Shown here: in pieces, positions 53,691 to 64,000 of the stretch | Layout of the letters: every line of letters begins with the position of its first letter | Numbering within the stretch: position 1 is the stretch's first letter | DNA from: Phoma sp. XZ068 | Lineage: Eukaryota; Ascomycota; Dothideomycetes; Pleosporales; Didymellaceae | Assembly: GCA_004835665.1 (NCBI GenBank) | Contig: RBKR01000005.1 | Location: 930,001-994,000 of the forward strand | Direction: 5' to 3' | DNA: 64,000 nt | Notes under the pieces: generated by a model | Told to the model about the DNA's origin: nothing | The model's input: only the letters and a program-made list of their open reading frames with translations | The model's database searches: none | Translations under genes and position numbers: made by a program

Positions 53691-54500
53691 ATGGTATTTC
53701 CTGTGCTTCTAAGACACACGCGACCCCTTCTCCTCGCAGTGAGCCATACCTCTCGAACGATGAACTATGCTGCCGCAGCCGGAGGCTCGATAGGGCCACC
53801 ACAAAAGCCTCTCCAACCACACCACAATAATGCAACGCAAACAAGGCCCACGTCCAATAAAAAAGTCCAGAGACCCAATAGTCCGCGACGGCGGAGTCCA
53901 GAAGACCAAGGACAAAGATACAAATACATCGAACATGTCACTCGCGAAGAGCATAAGCCCAATACCGGAATGGAGGAGGAGCTTGTCTATGTGCTTACAC
54001 TCAAGCTAACAGAGTCGTTGGCTAAGCCAATGAACTCGATGCGCGAGTTGTACTTTCCAAAACGGCTCAACAGAACTCCCGCTCACCTGACGTTATTCCA
54101 TGCCCTTCCCGACTCTCGATTTGCCATGATTGACGTTGGTCTTTCGCGGCTCTCTGCTGACGTGAAACCATTCTTCGTCTCAACTGGAAAGCCATTCCGG
54201 ATGCGCCTTGGCGTTGGTGTCAATGTTGGCAAAGGTTACAACAAGATGAAGCAATTGCACGAAGATTTGAGATCACAGTGGACGCCTCACCTTAGTGAGC
54301 AAGATCAAGCAGGATGGAAGCCGCACTGGACGGTCATGAACAAGGTCAACGAAGAGAAAAGGGTTGACGATGCGTTCCAGGCGGTTGAGAAGGAGGTGCT
54401 TCAGAATGTTCTGAGCGGCCAAGCGATCGGTCTTGACCTGTGGCGTTACGACAAGGGAAGCTGGATATTCACCAAAGAGTATACATTCAACGGGTCTTGA
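53691..54500 (+). CDS. 2H phosphoesterase of the 2'-5' RNA ligase-like family
   Basis: Single exon of 269 aa from ATG 53691; a second ATG at residue 24 (MNYAAAAGG) is an alternative start. The two H-x-T/S motifs that define 2H phosphoesterases are HLT at 132-134 (PAHLTLFHAL) and HWT at 212-214 (KPHWTVMNKV), about 80 residues apart as expected. The N-terminal 90 residues are basic and Pro/Gln-rich. If translation begins at the first ATG, the leader MVFPVLLRHTRPLLLAVSHT is basic and hydrophobic and could target mitochondria. Family enzymes cleave or join 2',5' or cyclic phosphodiester bonds in RNA or nucleotides. The exact substrate is unknown. Confidence 0.87.
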   Translation: MVFPVLLRHTRPLLLAVSHTSRTMNYAAAAGGSIGPPQKPLQPHHNNATQTRPTSNKKVQRPNSPRRRSPEDQGQRYKYIEHVTREEHKPNTGMEEELVYVLTLKLTESLAKPMNSMRELYFPKRLNRTPAHLTLFHALPDSRFAMIDVGLSRLSADVKPFFVSTGKPFRMRLGVGVNVGKGYNKMKQLHEDLRSQWTPHLSEQDQAGWKPHWTVMNKVNEEKRVDDAFQAVEKEVLQNVLSGQAIGLDLWRYDKGSWIFTKEYTFNGS

Positions 54501-56252
54501 CAAAGGCGCCGAAGAAAGGCCTCGAAGGAGTTTGTGTAACCATCAGAGCGTTGTACATTTAGGGGTTGAGAAGGGGTGAGAGAAGGGAGGGTCCCAAGCC
54601 ATGCCCGTGCTGTATCAATAAGGTTCTGAAGAGCATCTCGGCGCAGAATGCTTTGGTTGAGGCACTGTCCTGTAGAATCTAAATCATGGTGTATAAGGTG
54701 ATGACGAGGTGGAGTGGCGATCGGTTGCAAGACGGAGTAACCGCGGTCAGTTTTCAATGACTTTTACCATACTTGCCATGAAGGGAAGGATGCTATTCAC
54801 GCTGCGCGGCGTAAGCCACCTTTCTTTTCCACCAAAAGTCTAGATATCTCTTTCGTTACGGAGAAGATATATCTGTCCACATGGATACGGAACACTCACA
54901 TCTTATTCTATTTATCGCAACAGCTCAAGAGCATGCATCAAGTTAGCAAATGTTCGAGGGTGCAGGCTCTCGGAAATAAGCGCATGTGGATGCTATTCGC
55001 AACGCGTTAGCGCTCAGCATCCCACAGTTCCATGAGGTTGCCGGTATAGGCAGTACAGCTCCACCGGGCGGCTGTAGCGTGTATTGAGTTCTTGGACAAT
55101 TTAGCTGAAGCTCTTGACAGGGCACTGCAAGCGCCAGAAAGGGCTCGTGACGAAGTTTGCGAAAAGGGAGGACATTGCAAAAAGATGTGATCGGATGGCC
55201 ACACCTGCACGGTGGCATAATGTCCATGTTGAAGATTGTGTGCAGAGCCCAGTGTTCAGTCTTGATGAGTTTGAAATGGCAGTCAAGTCCAGCGCAGCTA
55301 TACGAGCTGTCGCTCAAAATACATCGCCGAGCGCTCGTCAGGCTATGTAAGCGCACCATGAGCAACGATGAAGTTTGCCAATTGCCACGCAAATACGACG
55401 CGCGTCGTTAATCAAGATCGTGCGTTCCTTCAAACGTTGCGAGGGGATGGCTGGGGACACGGTGGAAACACGGCATTCCGAGACGTCGCAAAGACTCCTC
55501 TTGCTCCCCGAGGCCGTTCATGCGTACTTGACGGCGGCTGTAGGGAGCAAATTACGTGTGGCTTTAATGGAGGTGCGCATTACACTTTCGCCGGAACAGG
55601 CAAGGGAGCACAGCCACATGCCGCTGGGTAAGGGCGGGTTCTCGGGTGCTCACAAGTTGATCTCGAACGCCTCTCATTTCGGCTTGAAGCTGCACGTGGT
55701 CGACATGTCAGGGGATGTTGCGCAAGGCGGTGTGCGGCGCCGCAGAGGGCGTGATCAGATGCGTCGCCTGTACCTGCGAGATTCTGCAGCGCTCTGGCGT
55801 GATGGGCGTCGAGGGTTGCAGCCCGTGGCCTGCCTCGCGGGTGTAGCTGCAATGTCACCCCGAGTCGACGGCAAGAGGCCTCAAATTAGAAGCGGATAGG
55901 CTGAGCGATCAGGAACAGCGCCGGCCAGCTCGCAAGGGGCTGACGTTAGGAGACAGACACGAGGGTAGCGGCCGAGGGAGCGGTCATGGTTGGTGAGGAA
56001 AGGGGAATTAATGGACCCCCTTCTTGGCATGGACCACGAAGCTCTGCTAGGGATGGCCAGCGCTCATAAGGTCCAGCTGTCCTCACCACTGCGCGCTCCT
56101 TGACTTTGTCTGCAGCTTCACTTGCCCGCTATTCCCTGTGTGCTCCTGTAGTCCACTGGACCGTCTCTCGCTTGCTTGTTCGTCGACGCAGGATCAATTG
56201 CCGTCCTCAGCCCCTCCACACCCGCTTCCTCCACACAAACACCACCGCCAAC
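54501..56252. other. Intergenic region upstream of mpg1
   Basis: 1.75 kb. Overlapping open frames at 54943-55899 occur on both strands and show no domain. The last 150 bp are pyrimidine/C-rich (ccaccgccaacATG) and look like the mpg1 leader. Confidence 0.5.
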
Positions 56253-57598
56253 ATGAAGGGTCAGTGCAACCGCGCCCGCTGCTCACCTGCAAGCCGCTAA
56301 CAGCCAATGCAGCCATTATTCTCGTCGGAGGGTTCGGCACCCGTCTGAGGCCTCTCGTACGCCTGCCTCGCCTTGCAATGCGCGCTCAGTGCGCGTGCAG
56401 GAGCGCCCCGCCATGTCCACAACGGCACAGCTAACGCCGGCCGCAGACGCTCACATACCCCAAACCGCTCGTTGAATTCGCCAACAAGCCCATGATCCAG
56501 CACCAGATCGAGGCTCTTGCCGCTGCTGGCGTCACCGACGTGGTCCTCGCCGTCAACTACCGCCCAGAGATCATGGCCGAGGCCCTGAAGACAGTCAGTA
56601 CCCCCACCCCGCGCCCGTCGAGAAGAAGACGCAATTGACGCCCTCCCGCAGTACGAGAAGCAGTACAACATCAAGATCACCTTCTCCGTCGAGACCGAGC
56701 CCCTTGGCACCGCCGGCCCCCTGAAGCTCGCCGAGGCCATCCTCGGTAAGGACGAGTCGCCCTTCTTCGTCCTCAACGCCGACGTCACCTGCGAGTACCC
56801 CTTTGCCCAGCTCGCCGAGTTCCACAAGCAGCACGGCGACGAGGGCACAATCGTCGTCACCAAGGTCGAGGAGCCGTCCAAGTACGGTGTCGTCGTACAC
56901 AAGCCGAGCCACCCCTCGAGGATCGACCGCTTCGTTGAGAAGCCCGTCGAGTTTGTCGGAAACCGAATCAACGCCGGCATCTACATCCTCAACCCCAGCG
57001 TCCTGAAGCGCATCGACCTCCGCCCCACCTCCATTGAGCAGGAGACGTTCCCCGCTATTTGCAAGGACGGTGGCCTACATTCGTTCGATCTCGAAGGCTT
57101 CTGGATGGACGTGGGACAGCCCAAGGATTTCCTCTCTGGCACCTGCCTGTACCTCTCTTCTCTGCAGCGCAAGAACCCCAAGCTCCTTGTCTCGCCCCAC
57201 GAGCCATACGTCTACGGCGGCAATGTCATGATCGACGAGTCCGCCAAGATTGGCAAGAACTGCCGCATCGGACCCAACGTCACAATCGGCCCCAACGTGG
57301 TCATTGGCGACGGTGTCCGTCTCCAGCGCTGCGTGCTGCTGAAGAACAGCCGCGTCAAGGACCACGCCTGGGTCAAGTCGACCATCGTTGGCTGGAACAG
57401 CACAGTTGGCAAGTGGGCTCGTCTTGAGAACGTAACTGTTCTCGGTGACGATGTCTCCATTGGCGATGAAGTCTACGTCAACGGTGGCTCTGTTCTGCCC
57501 CACAAGTCCATCAAGCAGAACGTCGACAGTAAGTCATTCCCGCAGTGTCGCTGTTGTACTATCACTAACTTGCATCAGCTCCTTCGATCATCATGTAA
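56253..57598 (+). CDS. mpg1: GDP-mannose pyrophosphorylase (mannose-1-phosphate guanylyltransferase)
   Basis: Five exons (56253-56259, 56313-56356, 56447-56593, 56652-57528, 57579-57598) encode 364 aa, the usual length for fungal Mpg1/Psa1. The first coding exon is only 7 nt and the last 20 nt; all four introns keep phase. The nucleotidyltransferase signature is GGFGTRLRPLTLTYPKPLVEF from residue 8. LNADVTCEYPF follows, and then the sugar-binding region KVEEPSKYGVV and FVEKPVEFVGNRINAGIYI. The C-terminal left-handed beta-helix has hexapeptide repeats (IGKNCRIGPNVTIGPNVVIGDGV). The enzyme makes GDP-mannose from GTP and mannose-1-phosphate, for cell-wall mannan, N- and O-glycans and GPI anchors. 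It is essential in studied fungi. Confidence 0.97.
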
Positions 57599-58510
57599 AC
57601 ATACCTCCCCGCTTCGATTTACACGATTCTTCCATCGACGGATGCGACCGACGTACGGCTTTTAATCACCTTCTACCTTCTTGTATATTCTGCGATACCG
57701 ATCTTTCACGTTTTGCGAGCATCTGCATATTGGTTGCAGGTGTCATGTCTTTTTCTCTCAACTCTCGGCATCATTCATCAAAAGCGTGTAGGGCTTGGCT
57801 GGGGTTCATGGGTCATGGGTTGGGAAGTGCGTGTCTACGGATCATGCAGGTGCTATATTGGAGACTTGCAGCGTTTACATTTCTTGGCAGCATTGACGAA
57901 GAGTTGCTGCGACAATCATACAGACGACTCATGTGTCGTATATAGCGAGATACATTCCGCAATCGAAAGAGATACCCTGATACTCGGATTTGCTGCACCT
58001 GTCCATCTATCGTTCGGCCCTTATCACAATGACCACAGTGGTCCCTCTTCGAACATCAATGAGAGGCCTGTCCGGCCAGTTCTACTGAGCGATTCGTTGT
58101 CCATAACAGCTCCATAGCTATCTCAAAAACGTCAGGTTTGCGTCTAGCACAGCATGTCTTTTCTAGCAAGGCGGGCAATTCACCAACACAAGCGCCCAGA
58201 CGATGCACGATTTAGTCACCCGACGCCCCTGTTAAGGCAGTGGCAGAGGGTTTTGCGTCTTGAGCTACAGTTCATGCTCCAGCTACGCGAATTCCTCTTC
58301 AGTCTCCTTCACTACCCGCTACAGAAGACCTTGGACTGTTGAATCTGCTCGTCTGTGCACTACCCATTGCGTCGCCTTTAGCTGTCTCAACCTTTCGAGC
58401 AGTTCAGGCACAGCCTCCGGCAATGATATGTTTTCAGTCGCCCGTAATACTTTTGCAACAATTTCCAGTTCCCAAGTCCCCATGCATTACCTCTTGTGAC
58501 ATCCACATCC
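57599..58510. other. Convergent spacer downstream of mpg1
   Basis: 912 bp between convergent stops. Short frames only. Nothing recognised. Confidence 0.5.
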
Positions 58511-58900
58511 TCACGCCCAGGCAGTCATCCCCGCCCACCCCCACGCCGCAATGACCGCCCCGCTCAACCCTCTGAACACCGCTTTCCCTGGTACTCCCTC
58601 CTTCCAACACACCCAAGCATCAATCGCGCCTACCCAGCTCCCTAACAACACCAAAACCGTATCGACTTCCTCCAGCTTTCCTTTGAGGTAGAACGTCCAA
58701 AGGGCCAGGCCGATGCATGTGGTGCGGCCCATACCTAGCGTCATTATGGCTTGCGCTTCTTTGGACGTGTGGATGCGGGCTGGGAATCCCATTTCGCGGA
58801 TTGCGGATTGTGGGTTGTAGAGCGGCCACATTCCGCCAAATGTTAGGGCGGTGGCGACGAACAGGGTGGGGATATGAGTGTAGTGAAATGGAGGTGCCAT
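58511..58900 (-). CDS. Small membrane protein (DUF4267-like)
   Basis: Single exon of 129 aa from ATG 58900. Four hydrophobic segments are visible: PTLFVATALTFGGMWPLY, AIMTLGMGRTTCIGLALWTF, TVLVLLGSWVGAIDAWVCW and GLSGAVIAAWGWAGM. The pattern of an N-terminal span, a short cytosolic loop with Arg/Glu (REMGFPARIHTSKEAQ), then three spans resembles small fungal DUF4267 proteins. No function is known for that group. The family assignment is from memory of the pattern and moderately certain. Confidence 0.7.
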   Translation of the reverse strand: MAPPFHYTHIPTLFVATALTFGGMWPLYNPQSAIREMGFPARIHTSKEAQAIMTLGMGRTTCIGLALWTFYLKGKLEEVDTVLVLLGSWVGAIDAWVCWKEGVPGKAVFRGLSGAVIAAWGWAGMTAWA

Positions 58901-59117
58901 TGTGAGATTTTCTTGTATTTTGAGGTATTTATGCTGGTGTTTGAAAGTGTGGCTGTAGTGTGGTGTTAGAATAGTTGCACGGGTAGAACTGAAGAGGAAG
59001 CGGCAAGGCAGGGATGTGGCATTGCGTTGGGGGCCTCAAAGTACAATGTGGCAAAGATTGTCTATGTAAAATCGAAATATATCGCCGAAGAACAAAATTG
59101 AATCATGTCGCTCGTGC

Positions 59118-60268
59118 TTACTTCCCCTTCCCAAATACTTTCTCGAGTTCCGAGCATACAGCGTCAGTAACCTCCTTGGTATTTGAGCTTCCCCCCAGAT
59201 CCTTTGTGACAATGCCTCGCTCGGTGACAGCCTCGACAGCCTTCATCATCTTGTTGGCAGCCTCTTCCTCACCCAACCATGTGAGCATCTCTGCTGCTGT
59301 CCAAAAGGTGGCAACTGGGTTAGCGACGCCCTTTCCAGTGATGTCAAATGCTGAGCCATGGATGGGCTCAAACATGGATGGGTTCTGTCGGGTGGGGTCA
59401 AGGTTGGACGTAGGCGCAATGCCAATGGAGCCAGCCAGGGCAGCTGCGAGGTCTGAAAGGATATCGGCGTGCTATGTTCATTAGTCCTTTAGGTTCAACA
59501 TTAGTCTTTGGGTTGCCTTACAAGGTTAGTCGCGACAATAGTGTCGAGAGACTTCGGGTCCAACACCATGCGGCAAGTCATAGCATCAACCAACATCTTA
59601 TCCCACTTAACATCTGGGAAGTCCTTGGACACTTCAAGTGCAATCTCGTCCCACATAACCATGCCGTTCCTCTGAGCATTTGACTTGGTGACGACTGTCA
59701 GGAACTTCCTCTCCCTTTTCTGTGCTAGCTCGAAAGCAAATCGGATCAGTCGCTCGACAGCGTGTCTTGTGAAGATGGACACTTCTGTAGCAGTCTCCCA
59801 TGGGTGGCCCCTGTGAGAACGGCCTCCCTGTCCGGCATATTCGCCTTCCGAGTTCTCGCGCACGATGACCCAGTCCAAGTCGCCGTGCGAGGCGTTTCTG
59901 AGAGGCGATTGTGTACCACGGAAGATTCTAGTCGGACGAACATTGGCATATTGCTGGAATGGCTGGCAGATGGCTAGTCGAAGACCCCAAAGAGAAATGT
60001 GATCCGGAACGTCTGGTGCACCAACAGCACCGAAAAGGATGGCATCATGCTGCTTCAGCTTCTCGAGCCCTCCATCTGGGATGTATTTTCCGGTCTTCTT
60101 GTATGTTTCTGAGCTCCAGTCGTAGTCCTCAAACTCGAGCTCAAATGAGCCGTCAAGTGACGTGAGCTTCTTCAATACCTGTACTGCGGCATTGACGACC
60201 TCAGGGCCGATGCCATCGGCACCCATAGTCGCAATGGAGTGCTTCCTTTGGATTGCGATTGGTGACAT
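59118..60268 (-). CDS. Tartrate/D-malate dehydrogenase-type NAD-dependent beta-decarboxylating dehydrogenase
   Basis: Two exons (60268-59522 and 59471-59118) are joined by a 50-nt intron (GTAAGG donor, GACTAAT branch, CATAG acceptor), giving 366 aa. The beta-decarboxylating dehydrogenase fold is clear: an N-terminal MGADGIGPEVV, the middle DWVIVRENSEGEYAGQGG, TVVTKSNAQRNGMVMW and the HADILSDLAAALAGSIG metal/NAD region. Near the C-terminus FEPIHGSAFDITGKGVANP is the adenosine-binding stretch. The RENSEGEY motif with downstream Gly-Gly favours tartrate/D-malate dehydrogenases over isocitrate and isopropylmalate dehydrogenases. It would oxidise a 2-hydroxyacid with NAD+ and Mg2+ or Mn2+. A zinc-cluster gene lies divergently 480 bp away and could control it. 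Confidence 0.93.
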
Positions 60269-60747
60269 GTCGGCGATTGTGCTTTCTCAGTCGTAACTTG
60301 TTCAATAGATGATGGGTTTGAATCAGTGAATGAAGTATGTCAACTAGTAGCTGCTCCAATCTTATATATTCAACACTGTTCCATACCCACGAGCCGGCTT
60401 TCGTAGTTCGTCGGCAACCAGCAGCATTGCGGGGATGTGCGGAGAAAGAAAGACCGGCACATGCGCATCAAGCGCGCCGCACATTCTTACTCCGGGAGTC
60501 GAGAACTGTGTCGTGACATCCACACCATTCCCGGCCTCGGGCCATATGGGATGTGTATAGTTGATAGCAACATGGGGCCGATGAGAGAACGGGCGCCGGC
60601 GTTGCGAATCATGAATGGAAGGGTTGTGTAATTGGCACGCGGCCCCAAATGGCATTATGGCCAATCACGTGTTGCATCAAAATGAATCCCATCGATAACC
60701 CATTCCGAAATCAATTCGTTCCACAATCTTCGTGTCCAAAACCCTGA
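60269..60747. promoter_or_regulatory. Shared divergent promoter region of the dehydrogenase and zinc-cluster genes
   Basis: 479 bp between two start codons pointing away from each other. No operator is named; a CGG-containing stretch is not distinctive. The arrangement suggests the regulator may act on the dehydrogenase. Confidence 0.35.
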
Positions 60748-61474
60748 ATGGTAGGTAGAAGATCGCTAAGCTTGTTGATGTCTGCTAATCATCAAGGCTC
60801 TAAATCCCATTGCGTGCGATAACTGTCGGTCGAAGAAGTGCAGATGCGACAGGCGCGTGTACGACTCCTCCGTCATGTTATGCTATACATTACTAACTTG
60901 TTGTAGCCCTTCATGTTCACAATGTCGCGCTTCTTCGCTGATCTGCCGGTATCAGGAGGGCGGAAAGCGAGGGCTTCCAATAGCTTACATCAACAGCCTT
61001 GAGAAGCGGCTGCGAGATACGGAGTCTGCGCTGTATGCAACCATGCTTGCCCTCGACAAGCATGACAGCGTCAAAGCCAGTAATTTTGGCCTTTTGAAAG
61101 CTCCTCGTGAGCTCTCAAAGACTGAGAGGCAAGACGATTGGAAGCGACTTCCGCTCCAGACACCTGAGCAGCTCGCCATCTGGTTTCTGGAAAAGCAACG
61201 ACAAGCGGTGCCCTCTGAGCCAGAACTACCGCATATACCCTTCCCAGGTGTTCCAGCACTTCAGCCAGTCGACTCGAACCATGGAGACGATCCGCGAATG
61301 GCTTTGCCACACACGCCTAGCGTCGATAACATGAACTCGCCCATGTACCCTGAGTCTACCTCATCGAACATGTCAAAGAGCATTACTGAGCAGCTTAGAG
61401 GTATCGAACCTCCGCAAGCACCAAACACTTCGGCGTTGTCCTACAAAACGACCAACTGGCAAAACTACTTCTGA
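60748..61474 (+). CDS. Zn2Cys6 DNA-binding protein lacking a regulatory domain
   Basis: Three exons are proposed: 60748-60750 (ATG only), 60797-60858 and 60907-61474, giving 210 aa. The first intron starts immediately after the ATG (donor GTAGGT, branch GCTAATC, acceptor CAAG). The second (donor GTACGA, branch TTACTAAC, acceptor TGTAG) lies between the third and fourth zinc Cys. The spliced cluster is ACDNCRSKKCRCDRRVPSCS then QCRASSLICRY, with CX2CX6CX6CX2CX6C and one extra Cys. A coiled-coil-like helix follows (YINSLEKRLRDTE) and then a Ser/Pro-rich linker that stops after TTNWQNYF. No fungal-trans domain is attached. The regulatory half of such a protein is found next door, at 61726-63884. 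The ATG-only exon is inferred. Confidence 0.78.
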
Positions 61475-61725
61475 GCTGCAAATATGACGCCAACGCTCCG
61501 CCGCTCTACCATACGAGTATCACCCAAGAAAAACGCTCCTGACAACACTGCAAAGGCTCTCCTTGCTCTGAACTTTGATGGTACATCGACTCATCAGTAA
61601 AACTCGCCCTTGGAGCTGGTCATTTTAGGCAACGCGCGAAAGCGGGGTTTGATTCTCCGTAGGGCTGAATTCGCCGAACCTCTTTCGCACGCCTCCGCAA
61701 CTCCGACTTTCTTCCCTTAATCACC
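61475..61725. other. Break between the two halves of the regulator
   Basis: 251 bp with a stop at 61472-61474, more stops in the other frames, and a pyrimidine-rich run (ctttcttcccttaatcaccATGg) just before the next ATG. It reads as a 3' end plus promoter, or as a non-coding relic. A tRNA-like gggtttgattctcc near 61647 did not fold into a plausible tRNA. Confidence 0.45.
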
Positions 61726-63884
61726 ATGGAACATGGAGATGCACGGAACAGCCCCGGTCCTTCCTTGGACAATGAGAGGCCTTCAAAGAAAAGGCGTACA
61801 TCAATGCATCCACCTCGTGAGGTGGGTTTGATGCGCAGTGTTCCTGGGGATAAGCTCTCCAGCTTCGTTGGTAGCGCCAGTGGAATCTACTTTATTCGGT
61901 CGGTATACGGCGCAATCCGCGGCGCTCACCCAGCGTCCTCAACTCAGATAGAAACACCAGAAAGCGATCACGTGCCAGGAGAAGACGACTACCTTCCTTC
62001 GTCAAACCCAAACCCTGGTCGAATATGGAGAGACGGAGAGACCACCCTTAGGCCTCTTTCCAGCGTCTCGTTCCAAGAGCTTGTCGAGTGGAGTGGAAGC
62101 TACTTTGCCAACTGGCACCCTTTCTATCCGTATCTACATGCTCCGAGTGTATTGGAGTATTTTGAGAAACTCCCGCAAAGGACTGAGCTAGGCGACGATG
62201 CTGCGCAGAACTTTCAACTGACAATTCTACGGTCCATCATGTCTATATCGCTCGCGGACCGGCGGCAATCACAAGCGCTCGACGCAGCACAATACCCTGC
62301 TGATCTGGTCTTTCAGACCTACGACGATGCGGTGGACTGTCTCCAGCATGTATTAACTCGCCCAACAACCCTACAATCTCTGCAGGCTGCGATCAGTGTG
62401 CAGCTCTTTCTAATCTCCATGCTTCGACTCAATGCTGCAAGCCGTCTCGGCGGCCTTGTGATTCGAATGGCTCTCCAACTCGGTCTCCACCGCTGCCCAG
62501 CACGTTTCCCATCATTCTCAGTTGCTGAAAAGGAGCATCGCCAAAGAATTTTCTGGTCACTCTACGCCATAGACCGCTTCATCTGTCAGTCTATGGGCCT
62601 CCCATTGAGTCTTCACGACGACGATGTTGACGTGTGCTATCCCACTGCTGAGCGTCATCCGGGAAGCCAGCACCCTGCTGGTGAGTCAGCCTATGTTCGC
62701 AATTCCATCAACTCACAAGAAGACAGACAATAGACTACGACTTGTCAGCCTTGTGGCGCGGCAATACACCATACGCGGCCAGATTATAGAATTGCGAAAT
62801 AAATCGCTTCACTACGTGCAAAAGGACCCCGACAGAGCGACCGCTATAACGGCCAGACTGGCCCAGTGGTGGAACGACGTGGAGGACTTTCAGGATACAG
62901 ATGATGATCAGAATACCTCTGCGTACCATCTGGTGATCCTGACCGTCCTGAAGCATGAGTCGATCATTTCTCTGAATCGACCCACTCTCGCCGCCTCACG
63001 TCACGGGCATGCATACGATGCTGCTCTTCAGCAATGCATAGGCTCTGCAAGGGCCGTCATTACCATACTGCACAAATCCATCAATTCAAGAAGTGAACGC
63101 GAACCAGGTTTAGATGCTTTGGCGTTGCTATGGCCGTCCTGCACGTGGGCTGTCTGGATCAGCACTTTCATACTATTCCACGCTGCTAGCAGTCACCATG
63201 TGTCGGGCGGTGTCGTATCACGGTAGGTAAAGCCCGCAAAGTGCTCTGCCATAGGCTAATTCCGGTCACAGGCTTGCCGACAAAGCTCTTGACTTACTCC
63301 ACCATCTTGCACGGAGGGGGAGCGTTTGGCCTGAAGCCAGTGCCACTGCTGTGCGTGAATTGCGCGATCGTATAACCCAACGTCCTTCCCGACATTCTGG
63401 AGCAAGCCACCCCTCTGTCATGTCAGATGAGTCCAACGCGGGGAAAAATCGTGCGCCCGAGTCGGCCACGCCCGTGCAACCACATTACAGAAGCTCCAGT
63501 GGAATCGAGCCACCCGTGAACGAGCGCATAAATGAGCCAAGTCACTCCACCTCAAGCACAGGCCTCCCCCAAGATCTTGTAGCACATTCAGCTACAGCTG
63601 GCTCGAGTGCGCCCAATACCGCCATGAACCAGGTTTCAGACGCATCTCAACCTGTAGCAAACATTCAGCCATTCGAAAATGCCTCCTCTGCTCCATACAA
63701 TAACGCCAACACTCCAGTCTTCGACTTCGGTAGCTCAGAATGGAGCGACTTTATCCAAGCAAACGAGGCTTTGGACGTGGCTGCACCGCTGCCTCAGGAT
63801 GATATGGATCCATACATTGGGTTCGACATTCCATTCTGGCTTGGCCAGGATCAGTATTGGGATATGCTGCACGATCGCAACTGA
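61726..63884 (+). CDS. Fungal-specific transcription factor regulatory-domain protein (no zinc cluster)
   Basis: Three exons (61726-62680, 62727-63222, 63272-63884) encode 687 aa; introns are 46 and 49 nt and keep phase. The N-terminus is a linker typical of zinc-cluster factors (PSKKRRTSMHPPREVG, then DKLSSFVGSASGIYFIRSVYGAI). The fungal-specific regulatory domain (PF04082-type) follows, with FQELVEWSGSYFANWHPFYPY, the GLVIRMALQLGLHRCPARF motif and RIFWSLYAIDRFICQSMGLPLSL. The C-terminus is acidic/aromatic (FDFGSSEWSDFIQANEALD, FWLGQDQYWDML) and could activate transcription. No DNA-binding domain is encoded in this reading frame. The preceding zinc-cluster gene supplies one in the same order and orientation, so the pair looks like one regulator in two pieces. 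Confidence 0.85.
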
Positions 63885-64000
63885 ATGGATCGATGCAAGA
63901 GCCTTCATTCGCAGTATTGTAGAGCTCAGATCCAACCAGGAGGTGCTCTCGCTCTCTGCGCTAGCAGGACCGACAATGGTTGATGAAAACTTTGACCCAA

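Noticed and set aside
56297..56980. 227-codon minus-strand frame across mpg1
   Set aside because: Antisense to the conserved pyrophosphorylase exons.
61630..61670. tRNA-like gggtttgattctcc
   Set aside because: A T-arm-like stretch only; no matching A-box, anticodon stem or acceptor pairing.

Overview
The window is nuclear DNA of a filamentous ascomycete. Genes are intron-bearing, and nearly every intron is about 45-100 nt with GTRNGT-type donors, CTRAC/CTAAC branch sites and YAG acceptors. The gene set is fungal: a PDR-type ABC pump, Cdc24, a HET-domain gene, Zn2Cys6 regulators, and F-box/WD40 proteins. Gene content and protein style suggest a dothideomycete, perhaps Pleosporales, but that is inference. 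No rRNA, tRNA, CRISPR array or bacterial-type operon was found. Most gene models below were assembled by joining exons whose splice sites and reading phase agree.

Layout. 0-7 kb: the 3' end of an unidentified gene, a protein with a helical N-terminus fused to a degenerate G-alpha domain, an F-box/WD40 protein with an RG-rich tail, and an HSL-type alpha/beta hydrolase. 7.4-12.2 kb: a full-length PDR ABC transporter. 12.2-15.4 kb: gene-poor, with one doubtful small gene. 15.4-18.1 kb: a second F-box/WD40 protein. 18-20.5 kb: gene-free, with two tandem-repeat tracts. 20.5-23.8 kb: the Cdc42 exchange factor Cdc24. 24.3-27.3 kb: a broken HET-domain gene flanked by a 12-bp inverted repeat. 28-31.2 kb: an NRAMP metal transporter followed by a beta-carbonic anhydrase. 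33.2-33.8 kb: a small protein with a double-stranded-RNA-binding-like core. 36.8-42.1 kb: a Dabb protein, the farnesyltransferase beta subunit, a cupin, and a divergent MFS transporter. 44.3-46.9 kb: a large zinc-cluster protein. 48.9-51.8 kb: an aldo/keto reductase and polyubiquitin. 53-57.6 kb: an NTF2-like protein, a 2H phosphoesterase and GDP-mannose pyrophosphorylase. 58.5-60.3 kb: a small membrane protein and a tartrate/D-malate-type dehydrogenase. 60.7-63.9 kb: a zinc-cluster protein and a separate fungal-regulatory-domain protein that together look like one transcription factor cut in two.

Most genes are housekeeping or general physiology: polarity (Cdc24), prenylation (Ram1, whose kind of enzyme modifies Ras and Rho proteins), cell-wall sugar nucleotide supply (Mpg1), ubiquitin and its F-box adaptors, and metal and CO2/bicarbonate handling. 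I saw no large biosynthetic cluster. The most unusual features are the G-alpha-like protein with all guanine-nucleotide motifs altered, the split regulator beside the dehydrogenase, the HET pseudogene with its flanking repeat, the polyubiquitin gene with introns at the same codon in two successive repeats, and the higher-order tandem repeat upstream of cdc24.
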